The notes under the pieces are model-generated. The model was not told the DNA's origin, did no database searches, and saw nothing but the letters and a program-made list of their open reading frames with translations. A stretch of 64,000 nt of DNA from Pseudalkalibacillus decolorationis (GTDB taxonomy: Bacteria; Bacillota; Bacilli; Bacillales; Fictibacillaceae): assembly GCF_024609785.1 (NCBI RefSeq), contig NZ_JANHJQ010000011.1, positions 62,001 to 126,000 of the forward strand. The letters are read 5' to 3'. Positions 41,790 to 52,345 of the stretch are shown here, piece by piece. Every line of letters begins with the position of its first letter. Within the stretch, counting starts at the first letter, position 1. Position numbers and translations under genes: made by a program.

Positions 41790-43184
41790 TCATCTACCTA
41801 TTAATCCCTCGATTGCTTTCCTTGCTGCCTGTTCCCCAGACTGAATACAATCAGGTAAACCAATCCCATCAAATGAAGCACCCGCCAACTGTATCCTTGG
41901 GTATTTTTCATCAAGTATCTTTTCAAGTTGTTCTCTTTTTTCTTTATGACCTACAAGATATTGAGGCATCGCATGCTTCCATCTCGTTACATAATAAAAT
42001 TCAGGTCGATCCTTAATATTCATAATCTGCTTCAAATCAGTCATTACCGCATCAAGAATTGCTTCATCATCTTTGTCAACGATAGACTGGTCATCTGCTT
42101 TTCCAACATAGCAGCGTAGCAAGAAATACCCATCTGGTGTCGTATGCGGCCACTTTTTATTCGTCCATGTGCACGCTGTAATCGTATAGGAAGATGATTT
42201 CTTGGAGACGACAAACCCAGTTCCGTTCAGATCATTCGGTACTAAAGCTTCAGGAAATGCCATTGCAATTGTTGCAACAGAGGTGGCAGGTGCACTTTGT
42301 AGCTGGGACTGGATCTCCTTATCAAACAATGTAGCAGCCTTCAACGCAGGTATTGTAAATATAACCTGATCCGCTTCGATTGTGCTCCCATCTTCAAGTC
42401 CTACATGATAAACCTCGTTGTTTTTTTCAAACGCGGTAACAGGACTGTTTTTCCGAATGTGTACTTTATCAGTCATTTGAAGTTCTAGTGCCTCCACTAA
42501 CGAAGATAACCCACTCTTCAACGTAAGGAAAACACCTTTTGTTGATTTAGGCTGTTTCTTTGGTCGAGTCTTTTTCATACCGAGAATTAGGCTTCGATGC
42601 TGCTCCTCCACTTGTTGAAATTGTGGGAAAGTCGATTGTAGGCTAAGTCGGTCTATGTTACCTGCGTAAATACCCGATAACAACGGTTCAATCAAGTGGT
42701 CGACGACCTCGTCGCCTAATCTTCTTCTGAAGAATGTACCGACTGCTTGGTCCCCTTCAACCTTTTTTGCCGGTAAAAAAAGATCCATTCCAGCCCTAGC
42801 CTTCCCGGGTAATGTAAACAACCCACTTTTTATGAAAGGACTCACTTCTGTCGGCACACCCATAACTGCTCCTTCAGGGATTGGGTGAAGGCTCCCACTA
42901 TGGAGAATATAAGCTTGACCCGTGCGGTTATTCACAAGATCACCTGCAAGCCCGACCTCTTCAATCAGTTCACTCATACTTTTTTTCCTAGCTAAAAACG
43001 AATCTGGTCCACGTTCGATTACAAAACCATCTCGATATTCCGTTTGGATCTTACCACCTAGACGATCCCCTGCTTCCAAAAGTGTCACACTCGCATCTAA
43101 TTGATGTTGTTGAATTTCCCTTTGTAAATAAAAAGCGGCGGAAAGACCAGTGATCCCTCCACCCACAATGACAATTCGTTTCAT
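41790..43184 (-). CDS. hemY: Protoporphyrinogen/coproporphyrinogen III oxidase
   Basis: A 464-aa FAD amine-oxidase family protein: dinucleotide-binding [17 protein letters not shown], then [20 protein letters not shown] and [11 protein letters not shown], and C-terminal [20 protein letters not shown]. In Firmicutes this enzyme oxidises coproporphyrinogen III to coproporphyrin III (CgoX). Its ATG overlaps the hemH stop by four bases. The operon order on the minus strand is hemE-hemH-hemY as in B. subtilis. HemQ is not in the window. Confidence 0.93.
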   Translation of the reverse strand: MKRIVIVGGGITGLSAAFYLQREIQQHQLDASVTLLEAGDRLGGKIQTEYRDGFVIERGPDSFLARKKSMSELIEEVGLAGDLVNNRTGQAYILHSGSLHPIPEGAVMGVPTEVSPFIKSGLFTLPGKARAGMDLFLPAKKVEGDQAVGTFFRRRLGDEVVDHLIEPLLSGIYAGNIDRLSLQSTFPQFQQVEEQHRSLILGMKKTRPKKQPKSTKGVFLTLKSGLSSLVEALELQMTDKVHIRKNSPVTAFEKNNEVYHVGLEDGSTIEADQVIFTIPALKAATLFDKEIQSQLQSAPATSVATIAMAFPEALVPNDLNGTGFVVSKKSSSYTITACTWTNKKWPHTTPDGYFLLRCYVGKADDQSIVDKDDEAILDAVMTDLKQIMNIKDRPEFYYVTRWKHAMPQYLVGHKEKREQLEKILDEKYPRIQLAGASFDGIGLPDCIQSGEQAARKAIEGLIGR

Positions 43185-44131
43185 AATCGGTCACGGCTTT
43201 CGAGTTTATTCGAGACAACACGTGCAAGGCATTCGATAAATTCAGGTTTTGCATTCGGCATCTCCGGTCGATAATAATTAGCGCCTAATCGATCAGTCAC
43301 AACTTTACACTCGTAATCATTATCATATAAAACCTCAAGGTGTTCTGCTACAAAACCTACTGGGCAGTATATAAAATGATGATAACCCGCTTGTTCGAAT
43401 AAATCCTGAGTCAAATCTTGTACATCAGGTCCAATCCATGGATCTGGCGTATTCCCTGCACTCTGCCACCCGATTGTGTAATTAGGGATCCCTGCTTCTT
43501 TTGCAATCAAATCGGCAGTTTCCTGTAATTGATCCGGGTAAGGGTCTGCCATTTGAATGATCTTCTGCGGAAGACTATGTGCAGAAAAGATAACTACAGT
43601 CCGCTCATGCTCAGATTTAGAGATTTGTTTAAATGTTTGTTTCACCTTATTCGCCCAATAGGATATATATCCTGGCTCATTATACCAGCTGTCTACGGGA
43701 GTTATGTTAAGTCCACCAAGCTTTTCAGCCTCTTCAATTGCTCGGCCATTATAGGACTTTACAGAGAAAGTAGAATAATGAGGAGCAAGAACGATGCTGA
43801 TCGCTTCTTTAATCCCGTCTTTATGCATTTGACGGACCGCATCCTCTATGAATGGGTTAATATGCTTAAGTCCAAGATACGATTTGAATTCAATATCATC
43901 ATGCATCTCATTCATAGCGTCTTCAAGCTTTTGTGTCTGTTCAGCTGTGATTTTTGCCAGTGGTGACACTCCGCCAATTGCTTCATACCGATCTTTTAAA
44001 TCCTGCAATTCATCAGGCGCTGGCTTTCTACCTCTTCTTATATGTGTATAGTATGGTTCTATTTCCTCAGGACTTCTCGGTGTCCCATAGGCCATAACCA
44101 AAATTCCCATTTTACGTTTTGCCAATTTCAT
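43181..44131 (-). CDS. hemH: Ferrochelatase (coproporphyrin ferrochelatase)
   Basis: A 316-aa ferrochelatase inserting Fe2+ into coproporphyrin [23 protein letters not shown], the His region [12 protein letters not shown] and [20 protein letters not shown] with the conserved catalytic Glu-equivalent region ([15 protein letters not shown]) are present. It is soluble and lacks a C-terminal Fe-S motif, as is usual for Bacillus. ATG 44131 has GGGGTG close upstream; GTG 44134 is an alternative. Nine bp after hemE and overlapping hemY. Confidence 0.93.
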   Translation of the reverse strand: MKLAKRKMGILVMAYGTPRSPEEIEPYYTHIRRGRKPAPDELQDLKDRYEAIGGVSPLAKITAEQTQKLEDAMNEMHDDIEFKSYLGLKHINPFIEDAVRQMHKDGIKEAISIVLAPHYSTFSVKSYNGRAIEEAEKLGGLNITPVDSWYNEPGYISYWANKVKQTFKQISKSEHERTVVIFSAHSLPQKIIQMADPYPDQLQETADLIAKEAGIPNYTIGWQSAGNTPDPWIGPDVQDLTQDLFEQAGYHHFIYCPVGFVAEHLEVLYDNDYECKVVTDRLGANYYRPEMPNAKPEFIECLARVVSNKLESRDRL

Positions 44132-44143
44132 CACCCCGTCTTA

Positions 44144-45175
44144 TTATTTCGACGAATATTCGTGGACAAACGCTGTTAAACGCTTTAATGTATCCGGGTT
44201 AACCTCTGGAAAGACGCCATGCCCAAGGTTAAAAATAAACTTGGAAGATTCCATCCCTTGGTCCAATATTTCCTTTGTCCGTTCTTTTATTACATCCCAA
44301 GGAGCTAGAAGGATTGCCGGCTCTAGGTTTCCTTGAACCGTCTTTTCGATACCGATCGATCTTGCTTCTTTAATCGGCAGTCTCCAATCGAGTCCAACAA
44401 CATCTATAGGAAGTTCATTCCACTCATTCGCAAGGTGGCTTGCTCCAACACCGAACATGATCAATGGAACGTTCTCTCCTTTTAATTCTGAGAAAATCCT
44501 TGCCATTACTGGTTTAATAAATATGCGATAATCAGCTACATTTAGAGCACCAACCCACGAATCGAAAATTTGAATGGCTTGTGCGCCTGCTTTAATTTGC
44601 GATTTCACGTATCGAATAATCGTATCAGCCAGCTTGTCCATTAAGGCAAACCATGCTTCAGGCTCAGAATACATAAACGCTTTCGTCTTATAGTAATTCT
44701 TTGATGGTCCACCCTCAATCATATAGCTAGCTAATGTAAAAGGTGCACCTGAGAAACTGATTAACGGGACGGAAAGCTGTTCTCGTAACAGTTTAATTGT
44801 ATCCAATACATACGGTACATCTTGCTCGGGATCAATTTCTCCCAAACGATCTACATCCGACTTTGATTGAATCGGATTGTCGATAACAGGACCAATGCCC
44901 GACTTAATTTCAACATCCACCCCAATTGCAGGCAGTGGCGTCATAATATCTTTATAGAGAATTGCAGCATCAACATCGTACTGCTCGACGGGTAAACGCG
45001 TCACATCAGCACAAACTTCTGGTCGATGTGTAATATCAAATAAGGAGTATTTTTCCTTTAATTTACGATATTCAGGTTGTGAACGTCCTGCCTGTCTCAT
45101 ATACCAAACCGGTACGTGTGTTACCTCTTCACCTCGGCAAGCACGCAAGAATTGATCGTTAAATCCTTTTCCCAT
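44144..45175 (-). CDS. hemE: Uroporphyrinogen decarboxylase
   Basis: A 343-aa TIM-barrel enzyme converting uroporphyrinogen III to coproporphyrinogen III. The signature [17 protein letters not shown] is intact at residues 21-37, with the catalytic Asp region [18 protein letters not shown] and the family motif [11 protein letters not shown]. First gene of hemEHY; ribosome binding site GAAAGGTG. Promoter candidates lie in the 347-bp divergent region upstream. Confidence 0.95.
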   Translation of the reverse strand: MGKGFNDQFLRACRGEEVTHVPVWYMRQAGRSQPEYRKLKEKYSLFDITHRPEVCADVTRLPVEQYDVDAAILYKDIMTPLPAIGVDVEIKSGIGPVIDNPIQSKSDVDRLGEIDPEQDVPYVLDTIKLLREQLSVPLISFSGAPFTLASYMIEGGPSKNYYKTKAFMYSEPEAWFALMDKLADTIIRYVKSQIKAGAQAIQIFDSWVGALNVADYRIFIKPVMARIFSELKGENVPLIMFGVGASHLANEWNELPIDVVGLDWRLPIKEARSIGIEKTVQGNLEPAILLAPWDVIKERTKEILDQGMESSKFIFNLGHGVFPEVNPDTLKRLTAFVHEYSSK

Positions 45176-45522
45176 TTATAATCACCTTTCATCTCTTACC
45201 TACGATCATTTATTTTAGTCTCACATCATTGTAAAATAAAAAAGATTTGTTGTCATATGTCATCCAAGATTATTCGACTTTTCGACACAGATTATAACCA
45301 TTATTAACTATACTAGTCTGTTTATTAAAAGTATACAATCGCGCTTCAACTGTCATAAATTAGTCGTAATTCCAAAGGCTTAGTATCCTAATTGGAAATA
45401 AATATGGTACTGTATAGGTTGAACATTAATTTCATTCATCCACACATTTTAAAAACCTTAAACGAAAGAATGAAAGTGGAGTTAGACAGATAGAAACTCC
45501 ATTAGGTAAGGAGAGAAATTAA
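45176..45522. promoter_or_regulatory. Divergent intergenic region upstream of hemE
   Basis: A 347-bp AT-rich gap with no gene. On the minus strand TTGTAT, 17 bases, TAGTAT (around 45310-45345) is a possible hem promoter; a TATAAT at 45296-45291 is a second -10 candidate. Nothing convincing was found for the plus-strand membrane protein. No riboswitch was recognised. Confidence 0.35.
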
Positions 45523-46200
45523 ATGAGGTATAGAGAATCGAAACAATCAAAATGGTATAAAACTGGGGCAATCTTCTTTATTGGTTATGGCCTAGTGTAT
45601 TTACTTGTCTTTATTAAACGATTATTCTTTTCGGATTTAACGATTGATGGCATATCCAGTCTCTATATGCATGATTTAGAATCGTCCTATATTTTCAGCA
45701 TTATTGTTGGAACAATCATTTTTATGTTTGTTTATAACAAACTGCAATTACGACAGAAGGAGCGTATTTTATTTGATCAGCTTCCGAACCTGTTTATGCT
45801 GAGAATGATTTTATATACATGTCTATACTTCCTAATTATCCTGTCGTTACTCGGAATTCATCTTGTTGTAACGACGATGTTCATTCATAAGACTGGTGGC
45901 TCCTTAAATTTATCGTATACATTATTTTATTGGGCAGTCGTTATTCTATCTGTTAATCGAATTAGTCAATTCTTTAAAATTGAATCAAAACGGAAAAAAC
46001 AATTGATGATCCTTCCGTTTTTTTTGTTTTATTTAATCGTTCTGATCATGTATGATTTCGAGCCCGCATATCAGCTCGTCTTTCAGTTCATTGGAAATGG
46101 ACTTGTGATTTTAATGCTTGGAATGTATTTAGTTGAAAAATATTTAAATAAACACAATAAAAGTAGAGGTAAAGAGAAGGATCCATCCGAAATAGAGTAA
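45523..46200 (+). CDS. Hypothetical polytopic membrane protein
   Basis: A 225-aa protein with about six predicted TM segments (for example TGAIFFIGYGLVYLLVFI, YIFSIIVGTIIFMFVY, LYTCLYFLIILSLLGIHLVV, YTLFYWAVVILSV, LMILPFFLFYLIVLIMY, FQFIGNGLVILMLGMYLV) and a charged C-terminal tail (NKHNKSRGKEKDPSEIE). Both ends carry positive charges. No family is recognised. AAGGAGAG precedes the ATG and an intrinsic terminator follows, so it is a single-gene transcript between hemE and the MCP. Confidence 0.75.
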   Translation: MRYRESKQSKWYKTGAIFFIGYGLVYLLVFIKRLFFSDLTIDGISSLYMHDLESSYIFSIIVGTIIFMFVYNKLQLRQKERILFDQLPNLFMLRMILYTCLYFLIILSLLGIHLVVTTMFIHKTGGSLNLSYTLFYWAVVILSVNRISQFFKIESKRKKQLMILPFFLFYLIVLIMYDFEPAYQLVFQFIGNGLVILMLGMYLVEKYLNKHNKSRGKEKDPSEIE

Positions 46201-46208
46201 GAAAAGAA

Positions 46209-46235
46209 GGGGAACGGCTTTAATTGACGTTCCCC
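46209..46235 (+). terminator. Intrinsic terminator of the membrane protein gene
   Basis: GGGGAACG/CGTTCCCC stem with 11-base loop, starting 8 bp after the stop; only a short T-rich tail (ATCTTATATT). Confidence 0.7.
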
Positions 46236-46297
46236 ATCTTATATTAGGACTTTAAAAATAGATGTAATGTCTAGCTAGCTTCCATTCTACTATATTC

Positions 46298-48361
46298 TTA
46301 ACTCTTCTCATTATTTACGATTTGTATGTCTGTTCCGTTCTCCTGTTCTACCACCGTAAATTGTTTGATCAATTCCATTAATTGGCCACTTGCTTCACTT
46401 AATGCTTCTGCCGATTCACCAACTGTCTCCAGTGCTCGTTGTTGTTCATCAGTTGATGCACTAACCTCTTCAGATGACGCTGCAGCTTGCTGTGCAACTG
46501 CTGATATGTTTTGGATGGATTCCATGACAGCCTCTTTATGACCATTCATTTTATCTACATCCGCACCAATCGAATCGATGAATAAGACCATTTGTTTCAT
46601 AGATTCACCTAACATAATAAACGCACTTTCCGTATCCCCTACTGCCTCATTCTGTTCATTAGAGATGGCTTTTGTATGATCCATTTCCACTCCGACCCGC
46701 TTGGATTCCGTTTCGATCCCTTTCAAGATAGTCTTAACTCGCTCTGTTGCAACAGAGGACTGTTCTGCTAGTTTCCGGACTTCATTGGCAACAACAGCAA
46801 ATCCCCTTCCGCTCTCTCCCGCTCTAGCAGCTTCAATTCCTGCATTCAATGCAAGTAAGTTCGTCTTTTCAGAAATCTCATTTATCGTTAAAATTACTTC
46901 TTCTACTTCCTTAATCTTCTCATTAAGATCGTAAAAAACACCTTCAACAGAAGTTAGTACTTTATTGGATTCATCATTTTTGGAACGCAATGTTGCAACC
47001 TGTTCCATCCCTTTTTCATTTGCTGTTTCCGCTGTTGCTGACAACTGTTTCATAGAACGAGCTTGCAGATTAACCTTCTCGATTTCTTCTGATAGATTCA
47101 CAGCACGATTTAGTGTCGATTCAACATCAGAAGCCTGTTGAGTTGATCCACTAGCAATGTCTGTTACGGCACGTGCAACTTCTTCACTTGATGCAATCGT
47201 TTCTTCTGCAACTGCACTTAAGTTTTCCGATGATGCTGTTACCTGATAGGAAGACGACTGTACAGATTGGATTAAATTACGCATTTTATCTACCATTACG
47301 TTAAAGTGAGCCGTTAGCTCCCCAATCTCATCTTTACTTTTACTCTTAACCTTAACAGTTAGATCACCTACTGCTACCCGATTGACCTGGTCTCTTAATT
47401 GCTTGACAGGCTTTGTGATACTTCGTGCGATAAAATAACTAACACCAATTGACACAATCACGATCACGAGCGCAATAAGTAAGATACTATTACGAATATC
47501 TCTAGCTTCCTGAGTTAAAGCACTCTTTGGAAAAGAAGTGCCGACCTTCCAGCCAGTCAATTCGATTGTGTCAAAGTAAAGGAGTCTATCCTTTTTCTTT
47601 TCAGTGTAATTAATTTCCCCGTCTTTAGACCCTGATTTATACATTTTTTCGGCATATTCATATTTTTCTAATAGCTGTTCTCCCTTAAGTTCCGGATGTA
47701 CCATTGCCATTCCGGACTGATCGAGTAAGAACGCGTAACCGTCGTATTGGACAGATGTACTTGAAACAACTGCTGCGAGGTTATTCAAACTTATATCCAT
47801 CGCAACTACACCAATGACCTCATCTGTTTTCGGATCAAGTACGGTTTTTGCTGCTGTCAGTACATACTCTCCAGAAGCCGCATCTTCATAAGGTTTAGTC
47901 CAGGTTACTTTCTCATTATCTTTCATCGCGCTTTTATACCAAGGGCGGCTGGTTGGATCATAGTCATCAGGTAAATCGAGAACTGGAGTGGTGTCCATTT
48001 GTTTCGAAGTACTTGCTGTATACAAAAACCCGACGTTTTTGTTCAGTGTTAAATAATTTGAAAAATCCTTATCTAATACATCCCATGTTGTTTTTCTTGA
48101 TTCTTCTCCTGCATTCGTTGCTTTTAAATGGTCAATGACCCGATTATCATCGCTATATCGATTCAACGTCTGGTCTATGTTATCTAGATATAAAGAAATC
48201 TGACTCGACATTTGATCCACCATTGATAAGGTTTGTACTTCTACGTTACCTTCGATCGTGTCACTCACCTGTGAATAAGTTAGTAAAGCAACCAGAAATA
48301 ATGATACGGCTAAAAGAATTGCCATTACAAGCATCAATTTACTTTGTAGCTTTTTGAACAA
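46298..48361 (-). CDS. Methyl-accepting chemotaxis protein (dCache type)
   Basis: A 687-aa receptor. TM1 ([20 protein letters not shown]), an extracellular dCache domain to about residue 270 ([44 protein letters not shown]), TM2 ([20 protein letters not shown]), HAMP, then a long signalling helix with the conserved tip [20 protein letters not shown]. The start is taken as TTG 48361 after GGGGGGAG. A longer reading frame upstream is only translation of a family A repeat. The ligand is unknown; dCache domains often bind amino acids or organic acids. Confidence 0.87.
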   Translation of the reverse strand: MFKKLQSKLMLVMAILLAVSLFLVALLTYSQVSDTIEGNVEVQTLSMVDQMSSQISLYLDNIDQTLNRYSDDNRVIDHLKATNAGEESRKTTWDVLDKDFSNYLTLNKNVGFLYTASTSKQMDTTPVLDLPDDYDPTSRPWYKSAMKDNEKVTWTKPYEDAASGEYVLTAAKTVLDPKTDEVIGVVAMDISLNNLAAVVSSTSVQYDGYAFLLDQSGMAMVHPELKGEQLLEKYEYAEKMYKSGSKDGEINYTEKKKDRLLYFDTIELTGWKVGTSFPKSALTQEARDIRNSILLIALVIVIVSIGVSYFIARSITKPVKQLRDQVNRVAVGDLTVKVKSKSKDEIGELTAHFNVMVDKMRNLIQSVQSSSYQVTASSENLSAVAEETIASSEEVARAVTDIASGSTQQASDVESTLNRAVNLSEEIEKVNLQARSMKQLSATAETANEKGMEQVATLRSKNDESNKVLTSVEGVFYDLNEKIKEVEEVILTINEISEKTNLLALNAGIEAARAGESGRGFAVVANEVRKLAEQSSVATERVKTILKGIETESKRVGVEMDHTKAISNEQNEAVGDTESAFIMLGESMKQMVLFIDSIGADVDKMNGHKEAVMESIQNISAVAQQAAASSEEVSASTDEQQRALETVGESAEALSEASGQLMELIKQFTVVEQENGTDIQIVNNEKS

Positions 48362-48376
48362 TTTTCTCCCCCCAAT

Positions 48377-48556
48377 TAGAAAAGCGTAAGCGCCCTGTTC
48401 TACCCCGAAGGTCACTGGAAGGCCACCGAGGAGGCTCGGTCCAAACAAGTTCGGCCCTGCGTGGGAATACACATGATGTAAGTCAGCGTGTTGCCGCCGC
48501 AGGGGACTGAAGTGATCCAAGGGGTTGGGCGCTGAAGCTAGACATTACATCCATGA
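48377..48556. repeat. Family A mosaic repeat (copy A5)
   Basis: Begins TTAGAAAAGCGTAAGCGCCC, carries the same 53-bp insert as A3 (TGCGTGGGAATACACATGAT), and ends GGGCGCTGAAGCTAGACATT...CCATGAACA. It starts 16 bases upstream of the MCP start, so it is transcribed in or next to that leader. Confidence 0.85.
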
Positions 48557-48638
48557 ACAATAGTACTCCCTTACCCAGTAACAAAAACACGCTGTCCTTC
48601 TAACTATCGACACAGTTTGAAAATAGTTTATTCCCATG

Positions 48639-48825
48639 TAAAGAAAACTTGGCTAACGCCAAGCCTTAGCGCAGGCGATCGCCTTAGTTGCGCTTATACT
48701 ATAGAAAGTATTTTTTATACTTTCTTAACGTGTGAAGAAAACTTGGCTAGCGCCAAGCCTTAGCGCTGGCGATCGCCTTAGTTGCGCTTATACTATAGAA
48801 AGTATTTTTATACTTTCTTAACGTG
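48639..48825. repeat. Family B repeat, two tandem units
   Basis: Units 48639-48732 and 48735-48825: AAGAAAACTTGGCTAGCGCC, AGCCTTAGCG, GGCGATCGCC, TTAGTTGCGCTTATACT and the hairpin AGAAAGTAT-TTT-ATACTTTCT before TTAACGTG. The two units differ by few bases. They lie in the 382-bp gap between the MCP and pbpF together with A5. Confidence 0.9.
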
Positions 48826-48826
48826 C

Positions 48827-48876
48827 AAAAGAACTGACTCAAACGCAGTGAAAAAGCGTAAGCAATCAGTTCTTTT
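48827..48876 (-). terminator. Intrinsic terminator of the PBP gene
   Basis: AAAAGAACTGA pairs with TCAGTTCTTTT across a 28-base loop with an inner CGC/GCG region; T-run on the minus strand. It is 27 bp after the stop. Confidence 0.65.
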
Positions 48877-48902
48877 TACATGTATTTATCAAGCATTTCT
48901 CT

Positions 48903-51041
48903 TCAATTAAAAGCGGATGTTGATATAGTGTTAGATGGTTCCCCATCTTTTTTTGTAAGGGGATTATATGGAACTACATAAAACTCTGGGAATGTGAATA
49001 ATTTTGGCGACACCACCGTATAACTACCTTCCCCAATGACTGTATCCACCTTTTCAGGACCGTCCTCTGTGTTTATATAAATTTTGTACATAAGCCGCTC
49101 ATCCTCTGATGCGGTCCATGTCAATTCCACACCAGGCACTCCAAAACGGCTGAATGCAAATTGAGCACTCAAATCGTCAATCGCCACCATTTCAATTGGT
49201 GGCTCTAGGTCTTTAACCCCTTTTGGTTTTTGAAATGCCAGCTTCTGCTGCTCCGGAATTTCCTTCAGAATGTCTTTAAACATAACCGTTGGATCAGAGC
49301 TTGAACCTTCCATGTACCGTTGTTTTGTCGTCCGATCATACCCTATCCAAACAGCACCAACTGCCTTTGGGGTATATCCAGCAAACCATAAATCTTTATT
49401 TGCTCCATCTACTTGCTCAAAAGTTGTTGTCCCTGTTTTTCCTGCAAGGTCAGTGTTAACATCCCCCTTCTTACCAGTACCGTCTGTCATCACTGAACGA
49501 AGCATTTTTGTCATATACCAAGCCGTTTGTTTGGAAAAAACCTTTTTTTCTTTTGGATTTGTCTCTTCTATTAATTTGCCATCTCGATCATAGATCGCTT
49601 GAATAAAATAGGGTTCAACACGACTACCTTCATTTGCGAATGCTGAAAATGCACTTGCAATCTGCAATGGAGAAACACCCTTATCCAATCCACCAAGAGC
49701 TACCCCAAGCTGTCGCTCATTGACGTCCATTCCGAGTTTTTGTAAATACTCTAGTGACCTCGACATTCCGATCTTATTCAATAACCAAACAGCGGGTGCA
49801 TTAATTGAATCAACAATCGCCTCATACATAGATACAGTACCTTGATAATTTCCATCGTAGTTTTCCGGAGTGTATCCACCGTAATCAAGGCGTTCATCTT
49901 TCAATAGTGAATAGGGCTCCCACTTCTTCATCTCAAGTGCAGGACCATAGACAGCAAGGGGTTTAAACGTGGAACCGGGTTGTCGTTTCGCTGTTACTCG
50001 ATTAAAGCCTTGTCGCACATAGTCGCGACCTCCTTGAACTGCAAGTACTCCGCCTTTATTAGGATCCATCAATACAAACGCACCTTGTGGAGAGACACTC
50101 TTGTCACTGCCATTAAAGTACGTATCATTTTGGAATGCTTTATAAGATGTTTTCTGTGCAGCAGGATTCATAGGTACTGCGATTTTGTATCCACCTTTCA
50201 AGACCTCCATCGATGAAAGCGAGTATCTCTTCTTCGCTTCATCTAAAACCATATCGATATAAGTTAAGTAAGCGGGATTCTTCTCTAACCGATGAACATG
50301 AAGAGAGATCGTCTTCCCTTGTGCCCTAACCGCTTGTTCAGCACTAATAAAGTCAACATCTGCCATGAGTGAGAGTACTAGATCTCGTCTTTTTTTACTT
50401 TTTTCCGGGTGATCAATGGGTGAATACCCGTTCGGTGCTTTTGGAAGCCCAGCCAAGAGTGCCCCTTCCTCGAGTGTTAGTTCCCCCACCTCTTTATCAA
50501 AAAATAATTTAGAAGCGGACTGAATCCCATAGGCACCATGTCCAAAATAGATTTGGTTCAAGTACATCTCCAATATTTCTTTCTTCGTATACTTTCGTTC
50601 TAGATTGATTGCAATAATTGCTTCCTTCGTTTTTCTTAACCACGTCTTATCGTGTGATAGAAAAATATTCTTAGCAAGCTGTTGGGTAATCGTGCTTCCC
50701 CCTTCAACCTTGCCTCCTGCCAAAATATCTTTATACAGTGCACGTCCTATCGCCTGATAATCGATTCCAGAGTGATCATAAAACCGACGATCCTCTACCG
50801 CAATAAACGCCTGTTGAACATGCTCAGGTATGTCTTCAATCTCGACAAGCTCACGATTTTGCGCATACAACTTTGTAATGACGTCCCCTTTATCATCTAC
50901 AAGAGTGGTTGCAGAGCTCATCACAAGATCTTTTTCATCAATGACATAATTCCCGGCAAAAATAATTCCCATATAACCGAGTAATGACAAAAATATAAGT
51001 GCTATCGCCGCGATAATAATGCGCGTTGTTCGTTTTTTCAC
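48903..51041 (-). CDS. pbpF: Class A penicillin-binding protein, PBP2C-like
   Basis: A 712-aa protein: TM anchor at residues 7-29, glycosyltransferase domain (AVEDRRFYDHSGIDYQAIGR; EGGSTITQQLAKNIFLSHDK; LNQIYFGHGAYGIQSAS), transpeptidase with S-x-x-K in KRQPGSTFKPLAVYG, SxN in VDSINAPAVW, and KTGTTTFEQ, then a C-terminal Ig-like domain. Length and neighbourhood (hmoB upstream, hemEHY nearby) match B. subtilis PbpF (714 aa), which acts in sporulation or spore germ-cell-wall synthesis. Here hemE is separated from pbpF by the membrane protein and MCP. Confidence 0.88.
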   Translation of the reverse strand: MKKRTTRIIIAAIALIFLSLLGYMGIIFAGNYVIDEKDLVMSSATTLVDDKGDVITKLYAQNRELVEIEDIPEHVQQAFIAVEDRRFYDHSGIDYQAIGRALYKDILAGGKVEGGSTITQQLAKNIFLSHDKTWLRKTKEAIIAINLERKYTKKEILEMYLNQIYFGHGAYGIQSASKLFFDKEVGELTLEEGALLAGLPKAPNGYSPIDHPEKSKKRRDLVLSLMADVDFISAEQAVRAQGKTISLHVHRLEKNPAYLTYIDMVLDEAKKRYSLSSMEVLKGGYKIAVPMNPAAQKTSYKAFQNDTYFNGSDKSVSPQGAFVLMDPNKGGVLAVQGGRDYVRQGFNRVTAKRQPGSTFKPLAVYGPALEMKKWEPYSLLKDERLDYGGYTPENYDGNYQGTVSMYEAIVDSINAPAVWLLNKIGMSRSLEYLQKLGMDVNERQLGVALGGLDKGVSPLQIASAFSAFANEGSRVEPYFIQAIYDRDGKLIEETNPKEKKVFSKQTAWYMTKMLRSVMTDGTGKKGDVNTDLAGKTGTTTFEQVDGANKDLWFAGYTPKAVGAVWIGYDRTTKQRYMEGSSSDPTVMFKDILKEIPEQQKLAFQKPKGVKDLEPPIEMVAIDDLSAQFAFSRFGVPGVELTWTASEDERLMYKIYINTEDGPEKVDTVIGEGSYTVVSPKLFTFPEFYVVPYNPLTKKDGEPSNTISTSAFN

Positions 51042-51068
51042 AACGCAACAACTCCTTATTTATATAAG

Positions 51069-51500
51069 TACGTGTTCAAAAGGAGGACAAAAAGAGCCGT
51101 AATATTTGAAGTTCAACTAAATTCGTAACGTCCTGTTACAATTAAGGAAGATCAATTAAAAACGTTACATCCTGTAACAACATTGATCTGATTCACATCC
51201 TGTGAACCCAACTGACTCACATCGTGTGAGCCCGAGGCGCGAAAATCTTGAGAACCGGAACGACGAGCGGTACTTGCATAAATACTACGAGTTGTACCGA
51301 GGAAGCTTACATCCAAGAATACGCTTGTAGACGCAGGTACATATGGAACTTCGACTTAGTACTTCACGTCCTGTGCAAGTCCACAGAGATCGAGCACAAG
51401 AATATTCTACGGAAGCGATACCTCGCACACCGGAATACTCCTTTTCCAAGCAACGAAGAAATTCGACAGCTATTTTTACCGGACTTTTTGAACAACTTCT
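51069..51500. repeat. Family C MITE-like element, longest form (copy C7)
   Basis: A 432-bp element from ACGTGTTCAAAAGGAGGAC to GGACTTTTTGAACAACTTCT. Hairpins: GTAAC-GTCCT-GTTAC (51125-51139); AGATCAAT/ATTGATCT (51149/51182) enclosing GTTAC-ATCCT-GTAAC (51164-51178); TTCAC-ATCCT-GTGAA (51192-51206); CTCAC-ATCGT-GTGAG (51216-51230). It resembles C5 with an extra hairpin module inserted. It lies between the divergent pbpF and hmoB genes. The rest of the 613-bp gap (51501-51654) shows no gene. Confidence 0.9.
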
Positions 51501-51654
51501 TTAAAATCCTTTACCACCTTAACCAAACTTTACGTGTATTTCCAGCTTTTAGTTTCGTTTAGTATTTCACGAAATTGGGTAAATCATGAATAAATCTCAT
51601 TTTGTTCATAATAAGTTGAGAAAATGTTTTTGAAAATGGAAAGGACGGATAAAT

Positions 51655-52164
51655 ATGAACTATCATATTGCTTATGGAACGGATGATTACTTGAAGGATT
51701 ACATGGAAAAACACCAAAACGAAGAAGGAAAATTCTATTTACTCGAACACTCTGGAGACGCGATGCTCATACATAAAACCACCGGAGATAGCGTTTTCGA
51801 ATCAGGACATACGTATGAAGCGATTGAGGAATCCGGGAGCTTTGAAAATGCTGGGTATGCCGTGTTTAACAATATTCCGGTGTCCATTGAAGGGAGGCCG
51901 TTGTTTGAAGATCGATTTAAAGAACGTGCAGGACTTGTTGAAAAAGAACCGGGTTGTGAAGGTCTTGCTATTCTTCGACCGCTAGATACAGAAACATATG
52001 TGATTGCAACGATGTGGAAGGACGAACGAGATTTTGAAGCATGGAGATCATCATCCTCCTATGAAAAAGCTCATAAAGAACGTGATACTAGCAATGCCTT
52101 ACCGCAATCTGTATTCTCTGGAAAGCCCTACTTAAAAACCTATAATTTAATAGCTTCGAGTTAA
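51655..52164 (+). CDS. hmoB: Heme-degrading monooxygenase HmoB-like (ABM domain)
   Basis: A 169-aa protein resembling B. subtilis HmoB/YhgC. The C-terminal ABM-fold part (NIPVSIEGRPLFEDRFKERA, GCEGLAILRPLDTETYVIAT, MWKDERDFEAWRSSSSYEKA) contains the W-x-x-x-x-x-F-x-x-W-x-x-S and terminal Lys-Ala-His (KAHKE) pattern of IsdG-like enzymes. It opens heme to release iron. Context (pbpF, hem genes) matches B. subtilis. RBS AAAGGACGG; a family A repeat starts at its stop codon. Confidence 0.87.
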   Translation: MNYHIAYGTDDYLKDYMEKHQNEEGKFYLLEHSGDAMLIHKTTGDSVFESGHTYEAIEESGSFENAGYAVFNNIPVSIEGRPLFEDRFKERAGLVEKEPGCEGLAILRPLDTETYVIATMWKDERDFEAWRSSSSYEKAHKERDTSNALPQSVFSGKPYLKTYNLIASS

Positions 52165-52323
52165 GAAAAGCGGAAGCGCCCTGTTAAGGTGTGACAAGCG
52201 CTGGAGATTCTGCAACATAACACGCCTTTTGTGTTTGTGGAAGAATCGAAGCGACCTCGAACACCTGGGCGCTGCAGCTAGACATCGCATCTATGCCGCA
52301 AACTTTTATACTTTCTTTACTCA
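52163..52323. repeat. Family A mosaic repeat (copy A6)
   Basis: AAGAAAAGCGGAAGCGCCCT starts on the last two bases of the hmoB TAA; it contains the TTGTGTTTGTGGAAGAATCG block shared with 11062-11105 and 53440-53480, then GGGCGCTGCAGCTAGACAT and TTTATACTTTCTTTACTCAT. The lipid kinase start follows after 22 bases. Confidence 0.85.
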
Positions 52324-52345
52324 TAAAAAAAAGGAAGTGAAGATG

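Noticed and set aside
48362-48520. 53-codon N-terminal extension of the MCP frame
   Set aside because: It translates family A repeat sequence that also appears as an open frame at 26479-26775; the TTG at 48361 has a good ribosome binding site.
48690-48780. GCGATCGC as a HIP1-type genome signature
   Set aside because: The octamer is confined to family B copies here; there is no sign of genome-wide over-representation in the window.
51248-51562. 104-codon frame in the pbpF-hmoB gap
   Set aside because: It is translation of a family C element; the residues PSNEEIRQLFLPDFLNN also occur in the frame at 25551, so this is repeat DNA and not a gene.
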